A DNA stretch of 64,000 nt, taken from Burkholderia sp. 9120. GTDB taxonomy: Bacteria > Pseudomonadota > Gammaproteobacteria > Burkholderiales > Burkholderiaceae. Shown here in pieces: positions 35,731-43,671 of the stretch. The number at the start of each line of letters is the position of its first letter. Within the stretch, counting starts at the first letter, position 1. Below the pieces are notes generated by a model, which was not told the DNA's origin, did no database searches, and saw nothing but the letters and a program-made list of their open reading frames with translations. The stretch spans positions 620,001-684,000 of the forward strand of contig NZ_JQNA01000002.1 of the NCBI RefSeq assembly GCF_000745015.1, read 5' to 3'. Both the position numbers and the translations under genes were made by a program.

Positions 35731-37134
35731 TCATTTCGAAAAGCCGGGCGCGGCGTCGCGTGCCGCCACGCCGCCGATCAACGAACGCCACACCGGCGCG
35801 TCGCGCTGTTCGGACTGCTCGCCCGGCGTCGACGGCAAGGTTGCGCCCTTGGCCAGCGGCGACACCAGATGCGGCGTCACGATGATCACCAGCTCCTTCT
35901 CGTTCTGCTGGTAGTTCAACTGCTTGAAGAACGTGCCGATCACCGGCAGATCGCCGAGCAAAGGCACCTTCGACACGTTCGACGCCGTCTCGCGATCGAT
36001 CAGCCCGCCGATCACGAAGCTCTCGCCGTCGCCGAGTTCGACGGTGGTGTCCGCGCGCCGCGTCGTGAACGCGGGCACCGACACGCCGCTGATCGTCACC
36101 GCGTTCGTGAAGTCGAGCTGGCTCGCTTCCGGCGCGACCTTCAGCGCGATGCGCTGCGGACTCAGCACCGTCGGAGTCAACGTCAGCCCGACGCCGTAGG
36201 GCTTATAGACAATCGAGGTCGAACCCAGCGCCTGCGGCACCGGCACTGGGATCTCACCGCCGGCGAGAAAGCTCGCACTCTGGCCGGACAGCGCCACCAG
36301 CGTCGGCTCGGCCAGAATGCGCGCGAGGTTGTTGTTTTCCAGCAAGCTCAGATTCGCGAACAGCCCATGCGTGGCGGAGTTGAACAGCAGGTTGAACGCC
36401 GACGTGATGGGCGTCGTACTCGTCACCTGCGGTTGCTGCCCCGCCGTGGCCGACACCGAGGTCAGCGCCGACGGCGCGAACGAACCGAACGAAAAACCGT
36501 TGTTCTGCTTGAAGAAGTTGAAGCCCATTTCCTTGAGCACGGTGCGGCTGAACTCGACCACCCGGACATCGACCTGGACCACCGCGCGGCTCGCCACCAT
36601 CGACGTATCGAACACCGAGCCGTCCTTGCCGAGCGAGCCCTCCGCCGCGACCACGGCGCGCTGATGCGCTTCCATCGTCGCCGCCGAACCGGCCACCACC
36701 GCGGTGCCGCCGAGCACCTTCAGGCTCGGCGTGTCAGGGCCGAGCAGCGATGCGGCCGCCGGGGTGATCACGTTGACCGTATAGGTCTGCGGCGCATCGC
36801 GATCGCGCTCCCACACCATCAGACTGGTGGTGCCCGCCGCCTTACCGACCAGCAGCACGCCGCCGCGTTTCTCGCCCTTGATAATCAGCACGTCGGCCAC
36901 CGCCGGATCGCCGATCGCCACCCGCTGCAACGCATGGCCGCCCGCGACCGAGCGCTGCGCGCCAACCGTCAGTTCGATGGTCGGCGCGGCCGCGCCCGGC
37001 GGCGGCGTCGCTGCCTGCATGGCCTGGCCCCGCTGTACCACCACCGGTCCGGCCGCGTCGGTCGCCACCGATACCGCCAGCAGCGTCAGCCCAAGGCAGG
37101 CGGTCATGCCAGATACAACAATCCGTTTTGTCAT
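35731..37134 (-). CDS. rcpA: RcpA/CpaC outer-membrane secretin
   Basis: 467 residues with a signal peptide (MTACLGLTLLAVSVATDAAG), an N-terminal pilus-secretin domain (RVAIGDPAVADVLII), a BON-like middle and the secretin domain containing VPVPQALGSTSIVYKPYGVGL and VPLLGDLPVIGTFF. It forms the outer-membrane pore for the pilus. A 132-bp gap without a gene follows before tadZ. There is no rcpB gene. Confidence 0.93.
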   Translation of the reverse strand: MTKRIVVSGMTACLGLTLLAVSVATDAAGPVVVQRGQAMQAATPPPGAAAPTIELTVGAQRSVAGGHALQRVAIGDPAVADVLIIKGEKRGGVLLVGKAAGTTSLMVWERDRDAPQTYTVNVITPAAASLLGPDTPSLKVLGGTAVVAGSAATMEAHQRAVVAAEGSLGKDGSVFDTSMVASRAVVQVDVRVVEFSRTVLKEMGFNFFKQNNGFSFGSFAPSALTSVSATAGQQPQVTSTTPITSAFNLLFNSATHGLFANLSLLENNNLARILAEPTLVALSGQSASFLAGGEIPVPVPQALGSTSIVYKPYGVGLTLTPTVLSPQRIALKVAPEASQLDFTNAVTISGVSVPAFTTRRADTTVELGDGESFVIGGLIDRETASNVSKVPLLGDLPVIGTFFKQLNYQQNEKELVIIVTPHLVSPLAKGATLPSTPGEQSEQRDAPVWRSLIGGVAARDAAPGFSK

Positions 37135-37174
37135 GTAGTCATGGACGAGTCAGGCCGCCCGCTCCCTAAACCGC

Positions 37175-38122
37175 TTACCAGGCGACCGTTTCGGCGCGCC
37201 CACCCCGTATCACTTCGATACCGCTCTTTGTAGTGTTCGTACTGGCCGTGACGCGTGTCGCCGGCAACGGCATATGCGACGGCAATGGCGGCAGCCGCGC
37301 GCCCGCCCCCGCCGGGCCGCTGCTGCCGGACAACGTATCGAGCGCCACGCCGGCCGCGGCGCGGGTCGAATCCTGCAACGGCTCCGCGCCCGCGCGCAGC
37401 GCGGTCTTCAGCACGCCTGGATAAGCCGGCAACGCGCTCTGATCGGCGACTTCGGGATCCTTGGGATTGCGCAACGCGAAGATCAGACGGCCGGCGCTTT
37501 CGGCGAGCATCAGACGATCGACGTCGGCCACCGGCACCGCCAGCACCGCGGTGCGCACCATGCCGTTGGGATCGCCCGCGCTGTCGCCGCTCGCGGTTGC
37601 GTTGCCGAACGTCAGCACGCGCACTTTCGACATCAACAGACGCGCCTGGGTACGGTCGATTTCGCCGTTGCCTCCCATCGAGCCGTCACGCTTGAGCGTA
37701 AAGAACACGTCGACGAAATTACCCGGCCGCAGCCGGTTGCCGACCGCATTGCTTTCGTCGACCCGCACGGCGAGAGCCCGTTCGCCCGGTTCGACGCGCT
37801 CGGCCAGCCCCGACGCCAACTGCGTGTCCAGAATCGGCGAGTCCAGGCCGATGTCCGCGTTCGGTACGCGGCCGGTCAGTTGAGTGGGATCGCTGAAGGT
37901 GCCGTTCGGATTGATCGGCAGCGACTGCACGCGCAGTTCGTCGGCCGTGATCGGCTTGCCGGCCGGCAGCACGCGGGTCGCCACGACCACCGCGAAGCTC
38001 GCTTGCGGCGCGGCCGTGACCGTGGTCGGCGGCGGCCGGCGCGACAACGTCCACGCGAGGATCCCCAGCAGCAGCGCGAGCACGATCAGCACACCCGCGA
38101 GAATTTTGGTCAGATTCGGCAT
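37175..38122 (-). CDS. cpaB: CpaB/RcpC pilus assembly protein
   Basis: 315 residues with an N-terminal membrane anchor (LAGVLIVLALLLGILAW), a SAF domain (residues about 42-110, VVVATRVLPAGKPITADEL) and the RcpC/CpaB domain (GNRLRPGNFVDVFFTL). It probably bridges the inner-membrane platform and secretin in the periplasm. It lies 40 nt before rcpA. Confidence 0.92.
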   Translation of the reverse strand: MPNLTKILAGVLIVLALLLGILAWTLSRRPPPTTVTAAPQASFAVVVATRVLPAGKPITADELRVQSLPINPNGTFSDPTQLTGRVPNADIGLDSPILDTQLASGLAERVEPGERALAVRVDESNAVGNRLRPGNFVDVFFTLKRDGSMGGNGEIDRTQARLLMSKVRVLTFGNATASGDSAGDPNGMVRTAVLAVPVADVDRLMLAESAGRLIFALRNPKDPEVADQSALPAYPGVLKTALRAGAEPLQDSTRAAAGVALDTLSGSSGPAGAGARLPPLPSHMPLPATRVTASTNTTKSGIEVIRGGRAETVAW

Positions 38123-38237
38123 GAGAACTCGCTGCGTCGGTTGAACGATGCCTTGCCGTGCGAATAACCACGCGCGCGCTCGAACTCAGGCGCCTGCGCA
38201 TGGGCAGCGACGGAAAGGCGTGGAGCCGGCGCGTGCG

Positions 38238-38759
38238 TCACTGGATATTCTCCGGGTTGAGTTGAACGGTGGCGAGGCTGCTCAGCGTGCTGGGTAGCAG
38301 GTTCTGCATGATCGGCAAGGCCGGCACGAGCGGCATGCTCGCGTAGTTGTAGGTCAGCGCGACATTGATGCATTGCATCGCGTTGCCGGCCCCGCACGGC
38401 GCGGAGGTCGGCGTGCAGGTGATCGCGGTTCCCGCCAGCTTGGCGAGCGCGGCAGTCAACTGATTCGCCGTGGTACACGCGTTATTGCCGCGATTGGTCA
38501 GCGCGCTTTGCAGCGACGTGTTGCTGGTCCAGTTCAAGGCGGCACGCGCCCCTTCTTCGGCGGCCAGCGTCATGATTTGCTGGGCCATCATGATCAGACT
38601 GAAGCTGACGATGGCATACAGCACCGTGAAGAACACCGGGAATATCAGCGCGAATTCGACGGTCATCGAGCCGCGCTGCGCCTGGCGCCGAGGCCGGGAC
38701 AGACGAAGGCGTCGGGCCGCCGCTAACGGAGCGCGAGCGTGAAGGCGCCGCGGGTTCAT
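38238..38759 (-). CDS. tadE: TadE-like minor pilin
   Basis: 173 residues. A basic N-terminus is followed by the TadE signature RGSMTVEFALIFPVFF with Glu at +5 of the pseudopilin-like hydrophobic stretch; the rest is an extracytoplasmic domain with four Cys that could form disulphides. Its ATG overlaps the tadV stop by 4 bp (ATGA). No TadF homologue is present. Confidence 0.88.
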   Translation of the reverse strand: MNPRRLHARAPLAAARRLRLSRPRRQAQRGSMTVEFALIFPVFFTVLYAIVSFSLIMMAQQIMTLAAEEGARAALNWTSNTSLQSALTNRGNNACTTANQLTAALAKLAGTAITCTPTSAPCGAGNAMQCINVALTYNYASMPLVPALPIMQNLLPSTLSSLATVQLNPENIQ

Positions 38760-39256
38760 CGCAGGCCTCCGCTCAGCACCTGCAGCCCGAGCCAGCCACT
38801 TGCGGCGACAGTCAGATACGCCGCAAAAGGCGTGGACGCTTTGCCGGCCAACTCAAACGTGGGTCCGCCGTGGCGGCCGAGGCCGGCCAGGCGAGTGCGT
38901 GTCACCGCCAATAACCACAGTGCATGAATTCCTGCGGCGAGACTCGCCGCCATCCACAAGCCGAGCAGCGCATGCATACCGCACCACGCGCCCAGCACCG
39001 CGAACACTTTGACGTCGGCCGCACCCATTACGCCGAGTGCGAAAAACGGCAATAGCGCGACCAGCCCAATCGACGCGCCCATTAATGTTTGTGTAAGGGA
39101 AACACCGAATGGGCCGAATTGCCCGAGCGCGCAACCGAATGCCGCGACGAATCCGACCACGACAACGGAATTGGGAATACGTCGGCGGCGATAGTCGCAA
39201 ACTGCGACCACCACGGCCCACGCCACAAATATCACGATCCCGAGAAAAGCTTTCAT
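38756..39256 (-). CDS. tadV: TadV/CpaA prepilin peptidase
   Basis: A 166-residue A24-type aspartic peptidase with six membrane helices. The two catalytic aspartates are Asp21 (CDYRRRRIPN) and Asp81 (GAADVK). It cleaves Flp and TadE-type prepilins after Gly. ATG 39256 is preferred over a start 45 nt earlier because it directly opens the first helix. Confidence 0.92.
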   Translation of the reverse strand: MKAFLGIVIFVAWAVVVAVCDYRRRRIPNSVVVVGFVAAFGCALGQFGPFGVSLTQTLMGASIGLVALLPFFALGVMGAADVKVFAVLGAWCGMHALLGLWMAASLAAGIHALWLLAVTRTRLAGLGRHGGPTFELAGKASTPFAAYLTVAASGWLGLQVLSGGLR

Positions 39257-39283
39257 TTCGCACTCGACAGGCAAAGCAATGCC

Positions 39284-39308
39284 ATGCGGATTGCCAGGCA
39301 ATCCGCAT
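39284..39308 (-). terminator. Hairpin between flp and tadV
   Basis: ATGCGGATTGCC and GGCAATCCGCAT are 12-nt complementary arms with a single base between them, so about 10 bp can form. No T-run follows on the minus strand. This is typical of a partial terminator or mRNA-stabilising stem after a highly expressed pilin gene. Confidence 0.5.
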
Positions 39309-39394
39309 TAACCATAATGGCTATGGCAAAAAAAGGCCGCGAAACGAACGGACGCCGAATTGCCGACTGTTCCGCGGGACTTTCAGCGTTGCTT

Positions 39395-39571
39395 TTACGC
39401 CGCCGGCGCAGTTATTTTCGCGGCAATATCACCCAGCACGGTTTGGAGATTGGTACCGATGGTCGTGACGCTGGCCGCGATGACCAGCACGATCAACCCC
39501 GCGATCAGCCCATATTCGATGGCCGTCACGCCCTTGTTATCTCTCAGGAAGCGTTGTGTGAACTTTTTCAT
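39395..39571 (-). CDS. flp: Flp/Fap-type major pilin
   Basis: A 58-residue prepilin. The leader MKKFTQRFLRDNKG ends in the Gly cut by TadV; the mature part begins VTAIEYGLIAGLI with Glu at +5 and the neighbouring Tyr characteristic of Flp pilins. One hydrophobic helix follows. GAGGGT lies 5 nt before ATG 39571. It heads the tad locus and has a long upstream region with regulatory signals. Confidence 0.95.
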   Translation of the reverse strand: MKKFTQRFLRDNKGVTAIEYGLIAGLIVLVIAASVTTIGTNLQTVLGDIAAKITAPAA

Positions 39572-39640
39572 TGTTACCCTCGGACTTCGTTTATTTCGTT
39601 TGTTTACCAGCTGCCTCGAACCGCGAATTCTTTAGCGCTA

Positions 39641-39669
39641 CGGACCATTGAGCTCTCATTCATGGTCCG
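39641..39669 (-). repeat. Inverted repeat in flp leader
   Basis: CGGACCAT (39641-39648) and ATGGTCCG (39662-39669), 8-bp arms with a 13-nt loop, 70-98 nt before the flp start. It may be a 5' UTR hairpin or operator. Confidence 0.5.
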
Positions 39670-39746
39670 GTTTGTTGCGCCGCGGTAACACTCGCCTTGC
39701 AGCCTGCTTCAATAAAACGCGTCAGTGTCAGCTGTCTGTTCGATAA

Positions 39747-39762
39747 CGCACCTCCGTCGCCA
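39747..39762 (-). promoter_or_regulatory. Weak sigma-54 promoter candidate facing flp
   Basis: Minus strand TGGCGAC-GGAG-GTGCG keeps the invariant GG-N10-GC spacing and TGGC of -24 elements; the rest deviates from TGGCACG/TTGCA. It is about 176 nt before the flp start. Confidence 0.35.
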
Positions 39763-39976
39763 ATCTCTACTGCTTTCGGGTTTTATAGCCGAACAATCTT
39801 ATTTAAGCAATTGTCCGCTTCCCTGATCCCTATAGCCTATGCGTTTTAACGCTTCACACAGGTTAACGGCAGTTCGTGCGTTGCAGCACATAGTACTAAC
39901 CATAAGTTAGATTCGCTGCACTAATTATTTGTTTGAACAGAACGTTTCAAGCGCGCCAGTCCCCGCTTTGCGCGTG

Positions 39977-40022
39977 CGTTACGCCGTACACCGTAACGGC
40001 GCGCGTGGCTCGTTACGTTACG
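39977..40022. promoter_or_regulatory. Cluster of CGTTACG-type heptamers (possible enhancer site)
   Basis: CGTTACG at 39977-39983, its reverse complement CGTAACG at 39992-39998, and two overlapping CGTTACG at 40011-40022. They lie about 140-190 bp upstream of the plus-strand -24 element and 215-275 bp upstream of the weaker minus one, normal distances for sigma-54 activator sites. Confidence 0.4.
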
Positions 40023-40163
40023 CAACGTCGATTAATGCGTAATGCATCGCTTCAAATACCGTCTTTCTGATTTAGCGCCCACTCCATCAAAACATCGCAG
40101 AGCCGTATTGCGTATGGCTCGGCGGCATGTGCTGAAAAAAACCTGCGAATTGCTCAGGCGAAA

Positions 40164-40179
40164 TGGCACGGCTCGTGCA
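40164..40179 (+). promoter_or_regulatory. Sigma-54 promoter of the lipoprotein operon
   Basis: TGGCACG-GCTC-GTGCA: a perfect -24 element, exact GG-N10-GC spacing and a -12 element with one mismatch to TTGCA. Transcription would start near 40190, about 40 nt before the lipoprotein ATG. Confidence 0.6.
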
Positions 40180-40229
40180 GAGATAGGTACGCAGCAGCAC
40201 CCAACAACCACATGCGATGCGAGGGCGAC

Positions 40230-41741
40230 ATGAACATTCAAACGACCAACACGACGGTACGGACCACCCTGATGGCGGCAAGCATTGCCGCGATGCTGAC
40301 GCTGGCCGCCTGCGGCGGTTCCGGCAGCCTCAGTTCCGGCACCGGCAGCAACGGCAGCGGCTCCGCCGGCGGCACACTGTCCACCAGCGGCAGCGGCTCG
40401 ATGGGCTCGGGCGGCTCCGGCACCAGCGGCACCTCGGGCACCACCGTCGGTTCGTCCGGCACGAGCGGCACGTCGGGCACCTCGGGCACCAGCGGCACGA
40501 CGCCGGTTGCGAACGCGCTCGGCACGGTAGTGGACAACGGCGGCGGAATCATCGGCGATGCTGGTCAGACCGTGTCGAGCATCGGCAGCGTGATCGGCTC
40601 GCAAAACCTGCCGGGCGTCAGCTCGCAAACCACGCAAGCCGCCGGCGGCATCGTGCAGCAAGTCGGCGCCGCGGTGTCGACGCTCGGCGGCGGCGTCTCG
40701 CAAGGCCTCGGTCAACTCGGCACCGGCAGCAACGCGGTCGGCACGACGGTGTCGAGCCTGGGCGGCGTCGTGGGTCATGTCGGCGGCGCGGTGACGGACG
40801 CCGGCAGCCTCGTGACGAGCCTCGGCAGCGGCCCGCTCGCGCCGTTGTCCGCGCTCACCTCGCCGCTCGGCGGCGTCGTCACGACGCTCGGCGGCGCGGT
40901 CACGAATGGCGGCAGCACGCTCACCAACGCACTCTCGACCGGCCCGGTCCAGCAAGTCACGCAGACCCTCAGCACCGCGATCACGCCGATCACGACGATG
41001 GTGGCGTCAACCACGCAAACGGTCGGCAACACCACCGGACTCGGCGCACCGCTGAACTCGCTGCTGTCGAAAGTGGGCGGCGGGCTCGGCACGGCCGGCG
41101 CGCTGTTGACCGCAACCGGCGGCAACCCGATCACGGCCGCGCTCGGCCATACGGTGACCGATACCGGCACCACGGTCGCATCGGTAGGCGGCCTGCTCAC
41201 CGGCGGCAGCGGCGGCAACCCGCTCGCTCCGCTTACCAGCGTACTCGGTGGTTTGGGCGGCGGCACGGGCAGCGGCCCGCTCGCACCGCTTACCAGCGTA
41301 CTCGGCGGTTTGAGCGGCGGCGCCGGCAGCGGCCCGCTCGCCCCGATCACCAGCGCCCTCGGCGGTTTGACCGGCGGCGCCGGTGGCAGCCCGCTCAGCG
41401 GCTTGACCGGCGCGCTCGGCGGCGCAAGCGGCGGCAGCAGCCCGCTCGCCCCCGTTACCGGCTTGCTGTCGAGCGTGACGAGCGGCCTGTCCGGCGCAGC
41501 CGGCGGCAGCAGCGGCCCGCTCGCTCCGGTCACCGGCCTGTTGTCGGGCGTCACCAACGCGCTCGGCGGCGTCGCCACCACGGCCGCCGCCACGCCGACC
41601 TCGACGACCAACTCCGCCACGACCAACTCCGGCGCCGGCCTGTCGCTGTCGAGCACCTCCGGCAAAGGATCGGGCAGCAACCCGCTGGCGCCGGTGACCT
41701 CGCTCGTCGGCGGACTGCTCGGCGGACTGGGTAAGAAGTAA
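40230..41741 (+). CDS. Gly/Ser/Leu-repeat surface lipoprotein A
   Basis: 503 residues. Lipobox LAAC (Cys28) followed by GGSG marks an outer-membrane-bound lipoprotein. The mature chain starts with a Gly/Ser/Thr linker (TSGTSGTSGTSG), then a long Gly/Val/Thr/Leu region, then 19-residue repeats of the type PLAPLTSVLGGLSGGAGSG (residues about 331-405), ending LLGGLGKK. Such proteins are often labelled collagen-like, but no Gly-X-Y periodicity is visible. It is paralogous to the next gene. GAGGG lies 4 nt before ATG. Function unknown; surface scaffold or adhesin is inference. Confidence 0.8.
   Translation: MNIQTTNTTVRTTLMAASIAAMLTLAACGGSGSLSSGTGSNGSGSAGGTLSTSGSGSMGSGGSGTSGTSGTTVGSSGTSGTSGTSGTSGTTPVANALGTVVDNGGGIIGDAGQTVSSIGSVIGSQNLPGVSSQTTQAAGGIVQQVGAAVSTLGGGVSQGLGQLGTGSNAVGTTVSSLGGVVGHVGGAVTDAGSLVTSLGSGPLAPLSALTSPLGGVVTTLGGAVTNGGSTLTNALSTGPVQQVTQTLSTAITPITTMVASTTQTVGNTTGLGAPLNSLLSKVGGGLGTAGALLTATGGNPITAALGHTVTDTGTTVASVGGLLTGGSGGNPLAPLTSVLGGLGGGTGSGPLAPLTSVLGGLSGGAGSGPLAPITSALGGLTGGAGGSPLSGLTGALGGASGGSSPLAPVTGLLSSVTSGLSGAAGGSSGPLAPVTGLLSGVTNALGGVATTAAATPTSTTNSATTNSGAGLSLSSTSGKGSGSNPLAPVTSLVGGLLGGLGKK
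41220..41447 (+). repeat. 57-bp tandem repeats in lipoprotein A
   Basis: Four in-frame units start at 41220, 41277, 41334 and 41391. The first two are nearly identical and the fourth diverges. They encode the 19-residue PLAP(L/I)TS(V/A)LGGL unit. Confidence 0.85.
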
Positions 41742-41943
41742 GCCGCTGCCGCGCGATTCGCAGGCAGTCACACCGTACCGACAACACAAGCACTACAAGG
41801 AACGGCATACCGGAACGCGGCCCACCGGCCGCACCCGGTTGCCCGACCTCGGCTGAACTGGGCCGCGCCGCTCAGAAACCCGTTGCAACGGCGCACTTGA
41901 CCAACCGCACACACGACACACCTGGAAGACACAGAGGAGCACC

Positions 41944-43365
41944 ATGTCCACTCATCGTTTTTTTACTCTCCATGCGGCGTGCGCGACCGTGTCGTCGTTG
42001 CGCGCACCGTTGATCGCCGTCGCGGTCGCCAGCGTGCTCGCCGCGTGTGGCGGCAGCACCGTCAGCGCGCCACCGACTACCTCAGGCACCGGTAGCGGCG
42101 GCGGTTCGGGTTCGGGCGGCAGCGGTTCCGGCACCGTCGCGACCACCAGCACCAGCGGCCTCGTCACCTCCGCCGCGCAAACTACCAGCGACCTCGGCAA
42201 CACGATCGCCTCGACGACCATTCCCGGCCTCAGTCCGCAAGTCACGCAAGGCCTGGGCAACGCGGTGTCGAGCACCAGCGGCACGCTCAATGCGGCCGCC
42301 AACGCGGTCAGCAACGGTCTCGGCCAGATCGGCACGAGTTCCAATCCGGTCGGCGCGACCGTGGGCGGTCTCGGCTCCGTGGTCAGTTCGACGAGCGGTG
42401 TCGTGCAAGGCCTGAGCACCGCGGTAGGCGGTCTCGGCACCGGCAATCTCGCGCCGCTGTCGCCGCTCACCACGCCGTTGGCCGGCGCGCTCGCCACCAC
42501 CGCCGGTGCGCTGAACGCGGGCGGCGCGACGCTCGGCAACGTGGTCAACTCCGGGCCGGTGCAACAGATCACCCAGCCGCTCAGCACCGCGATCACGCCG
42601 ATCGTCACGACCGCCGGACTCGTCACGCAGACGGTCGGCACGCAGACCGGACTCGGTGCGCCGCTGGGCGGCGTGCTCGCGCAAGTGGGCGGCACGTTGA
42701 GCTCGGCCGCCTCGCAAGTGGGCGGAGCGACCAGGAATCCGGTCGGCGCGGATCTCGGCACGCTGGTCGGCTCGCTCGGCAACACCGTGACGAACGCCGG
42801 CGGCCTCGTCAATCCGAACGGCCCGAATGGCGCGATGCCGATTCCCGGTCTGATCACGAGTCTGGTCGGCAGCACCAATGTGGGCGTGGTCAATGGCCCG
42901 CCGTCCAACAGCAGCCCGCTGGGGCCGCTGCAAAGCACGCTGGCGAGCCTCGGTCTCGGCAGCAACCCGGTCGGCTCGCTGTCGACGCTGCTCGGCGGCA
43001 CGCCGCTCTCCAGTCTGACGTCGGCGCTCGGCGGCACGCCGTTGGGCGCGCTGAGTTCGGGATTGAGCGGTTCGCCGCTGAGTTCGCTGACGTCGGTGCT
43101 GGGCGGCACGCCGCTGGGCTCGTTGACGTCCGCGCTGGGCGGCGCAGGTAGCGGCGCAGGTCCGCTGTCGTCGCTGACGGGCGCGCTGTCCGGCGTCACC
43201 GGCGGCGCAAGCGGCGGCGGCCAGGCGCTCGCGCCGGTCACCGGACTGGTCGGGCAACTGACCAGCACGCTCAGTTCAGCAGCCGGTTCGACGAGCGGCT
43301 CGAGCAGCCCGACGGGCGGCCTGACGACGTTGCTCGGCGGCCTGCTGCCGGTCAGCCATAAGTAG
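41944..43365 (+). CDS. Gly/Ser/Leu-repeat surface lipoprotein B
   Basis: 473 residues, lipobox VLAAC (Cys35). A Gly/Ser linker leads to the region shared with lipoprotein A (GPVQQITQPLSTAITPIVTT and TQTVG-TGLGAPL), showing a tandem duplication. The C-terminal part has four 12-residue repeats (GGTPLSSLTSAL type). GAGGAG precedes ATG 41944. The 202-bp gap after gene A shows no terminator or promoter, so both are probably one transcript. Confidence 0.8.
   Translation: MSTHRFFTLHAACATVSSLRAPLIAVAVASVLAACGGSTVSAPPTTSGTGSGGGSGSGGSGSGTVATTSTSGLVTSAAQTTSDLGNTIASTTIPGLSPQVTQGLGNAVSSTSGTLNAAANAVSNGLGQIGTSSNPVGATVGGLGSVVSSTSGVVQGLSTAVGGLGTGNLAPLSPLTTPLAGALATTAGALNAGGATLGNVVNSGPVQQITQPLSTAITPIVTTAGLVTQTVGTQTGLGAPLGGVLAQVGGTLSSAASQVGGATRNPVGADLGTLVGSLGNTVTNAGGLVNPNGPNGAMPIPGLITSLVGSTNVGVVNGPPSNSSPLGPLQSTLASLGLGSNPVGSLSTLLGGTPLSSLTSALGGTPLGALSSGLSGSPLSSLTSVLGGTPLGSLTSALGGAGSGAGPLSSLTGALSGVTGGASGGGQALAPVTGLVGQLTSTLSSAAGSTSGSSSPTGGLTTLLGGLLPVSHK
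42994..43137 (+). repeat. 36-bp tandem repeats in lipoprotein B
   Basis: Four in-frame 36-bp units (starts 42994, 43030, 43066, 43102) encode GGTPLSSLTSAL-like dodecapeptides. Confidence 0.85.
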
Positions 43366-43406
43366 TCCACCTAACGGCATCGCTGAATGCCGCGCGCGGG
43401 GGTTAT

Positions 43407-43440
43407 CCGGCGAGACGCACTTCTGGGTGCGTCTCGCCGG
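43407..43440 (+). terminator. Strong hairpin after lipoprotein B
   Basis: CCGGCGAGACGCAC and GTGCGTCTCGCCGG form 14 perfect base pairs with a 6-nt loop. No T-run follows, so it may be a Rho-assisted or partial terminator, or an mRNA-protecting stem, before the barrel gene at 43672. The gap 43366-43671 holds no other feature I can support. Confidence 0.6.
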
Positions 43441-43671
43441 AGCGCGGAGACCAGACACATCGGGTATCGAACGAAGCAGTTTAAGCATCACGCATAAGCA
43501 GTCCGATTGATCACGTGCTCCGCGCTTGCGCCGTCGACGCTCAAGCTCCACGGAGCGCGTGACGTAATACAAGCAAGCATGGCAGTATGCGTCGAGCCAC
43601 AGATAAGCGATCGCGACCCGCCCGGCCAGGCGGCACGCCGCAGCACAAGAACGGCATACGAGGAAAATCCG

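Noticed and set aside
39811..39831. Another -24/-12 candidate in the flp upstream region (GGAAGCGGACAATTGC on the minus strand)
   Set aside because: The GG-to-GC spacing is 12, not 10.
40230..43365. True collagen-like proteins
   Set aside because: No Gly-X-Y triplet run is visible; the repeats are 19- and 12-residue units with a Leu/Thr/Gly core.
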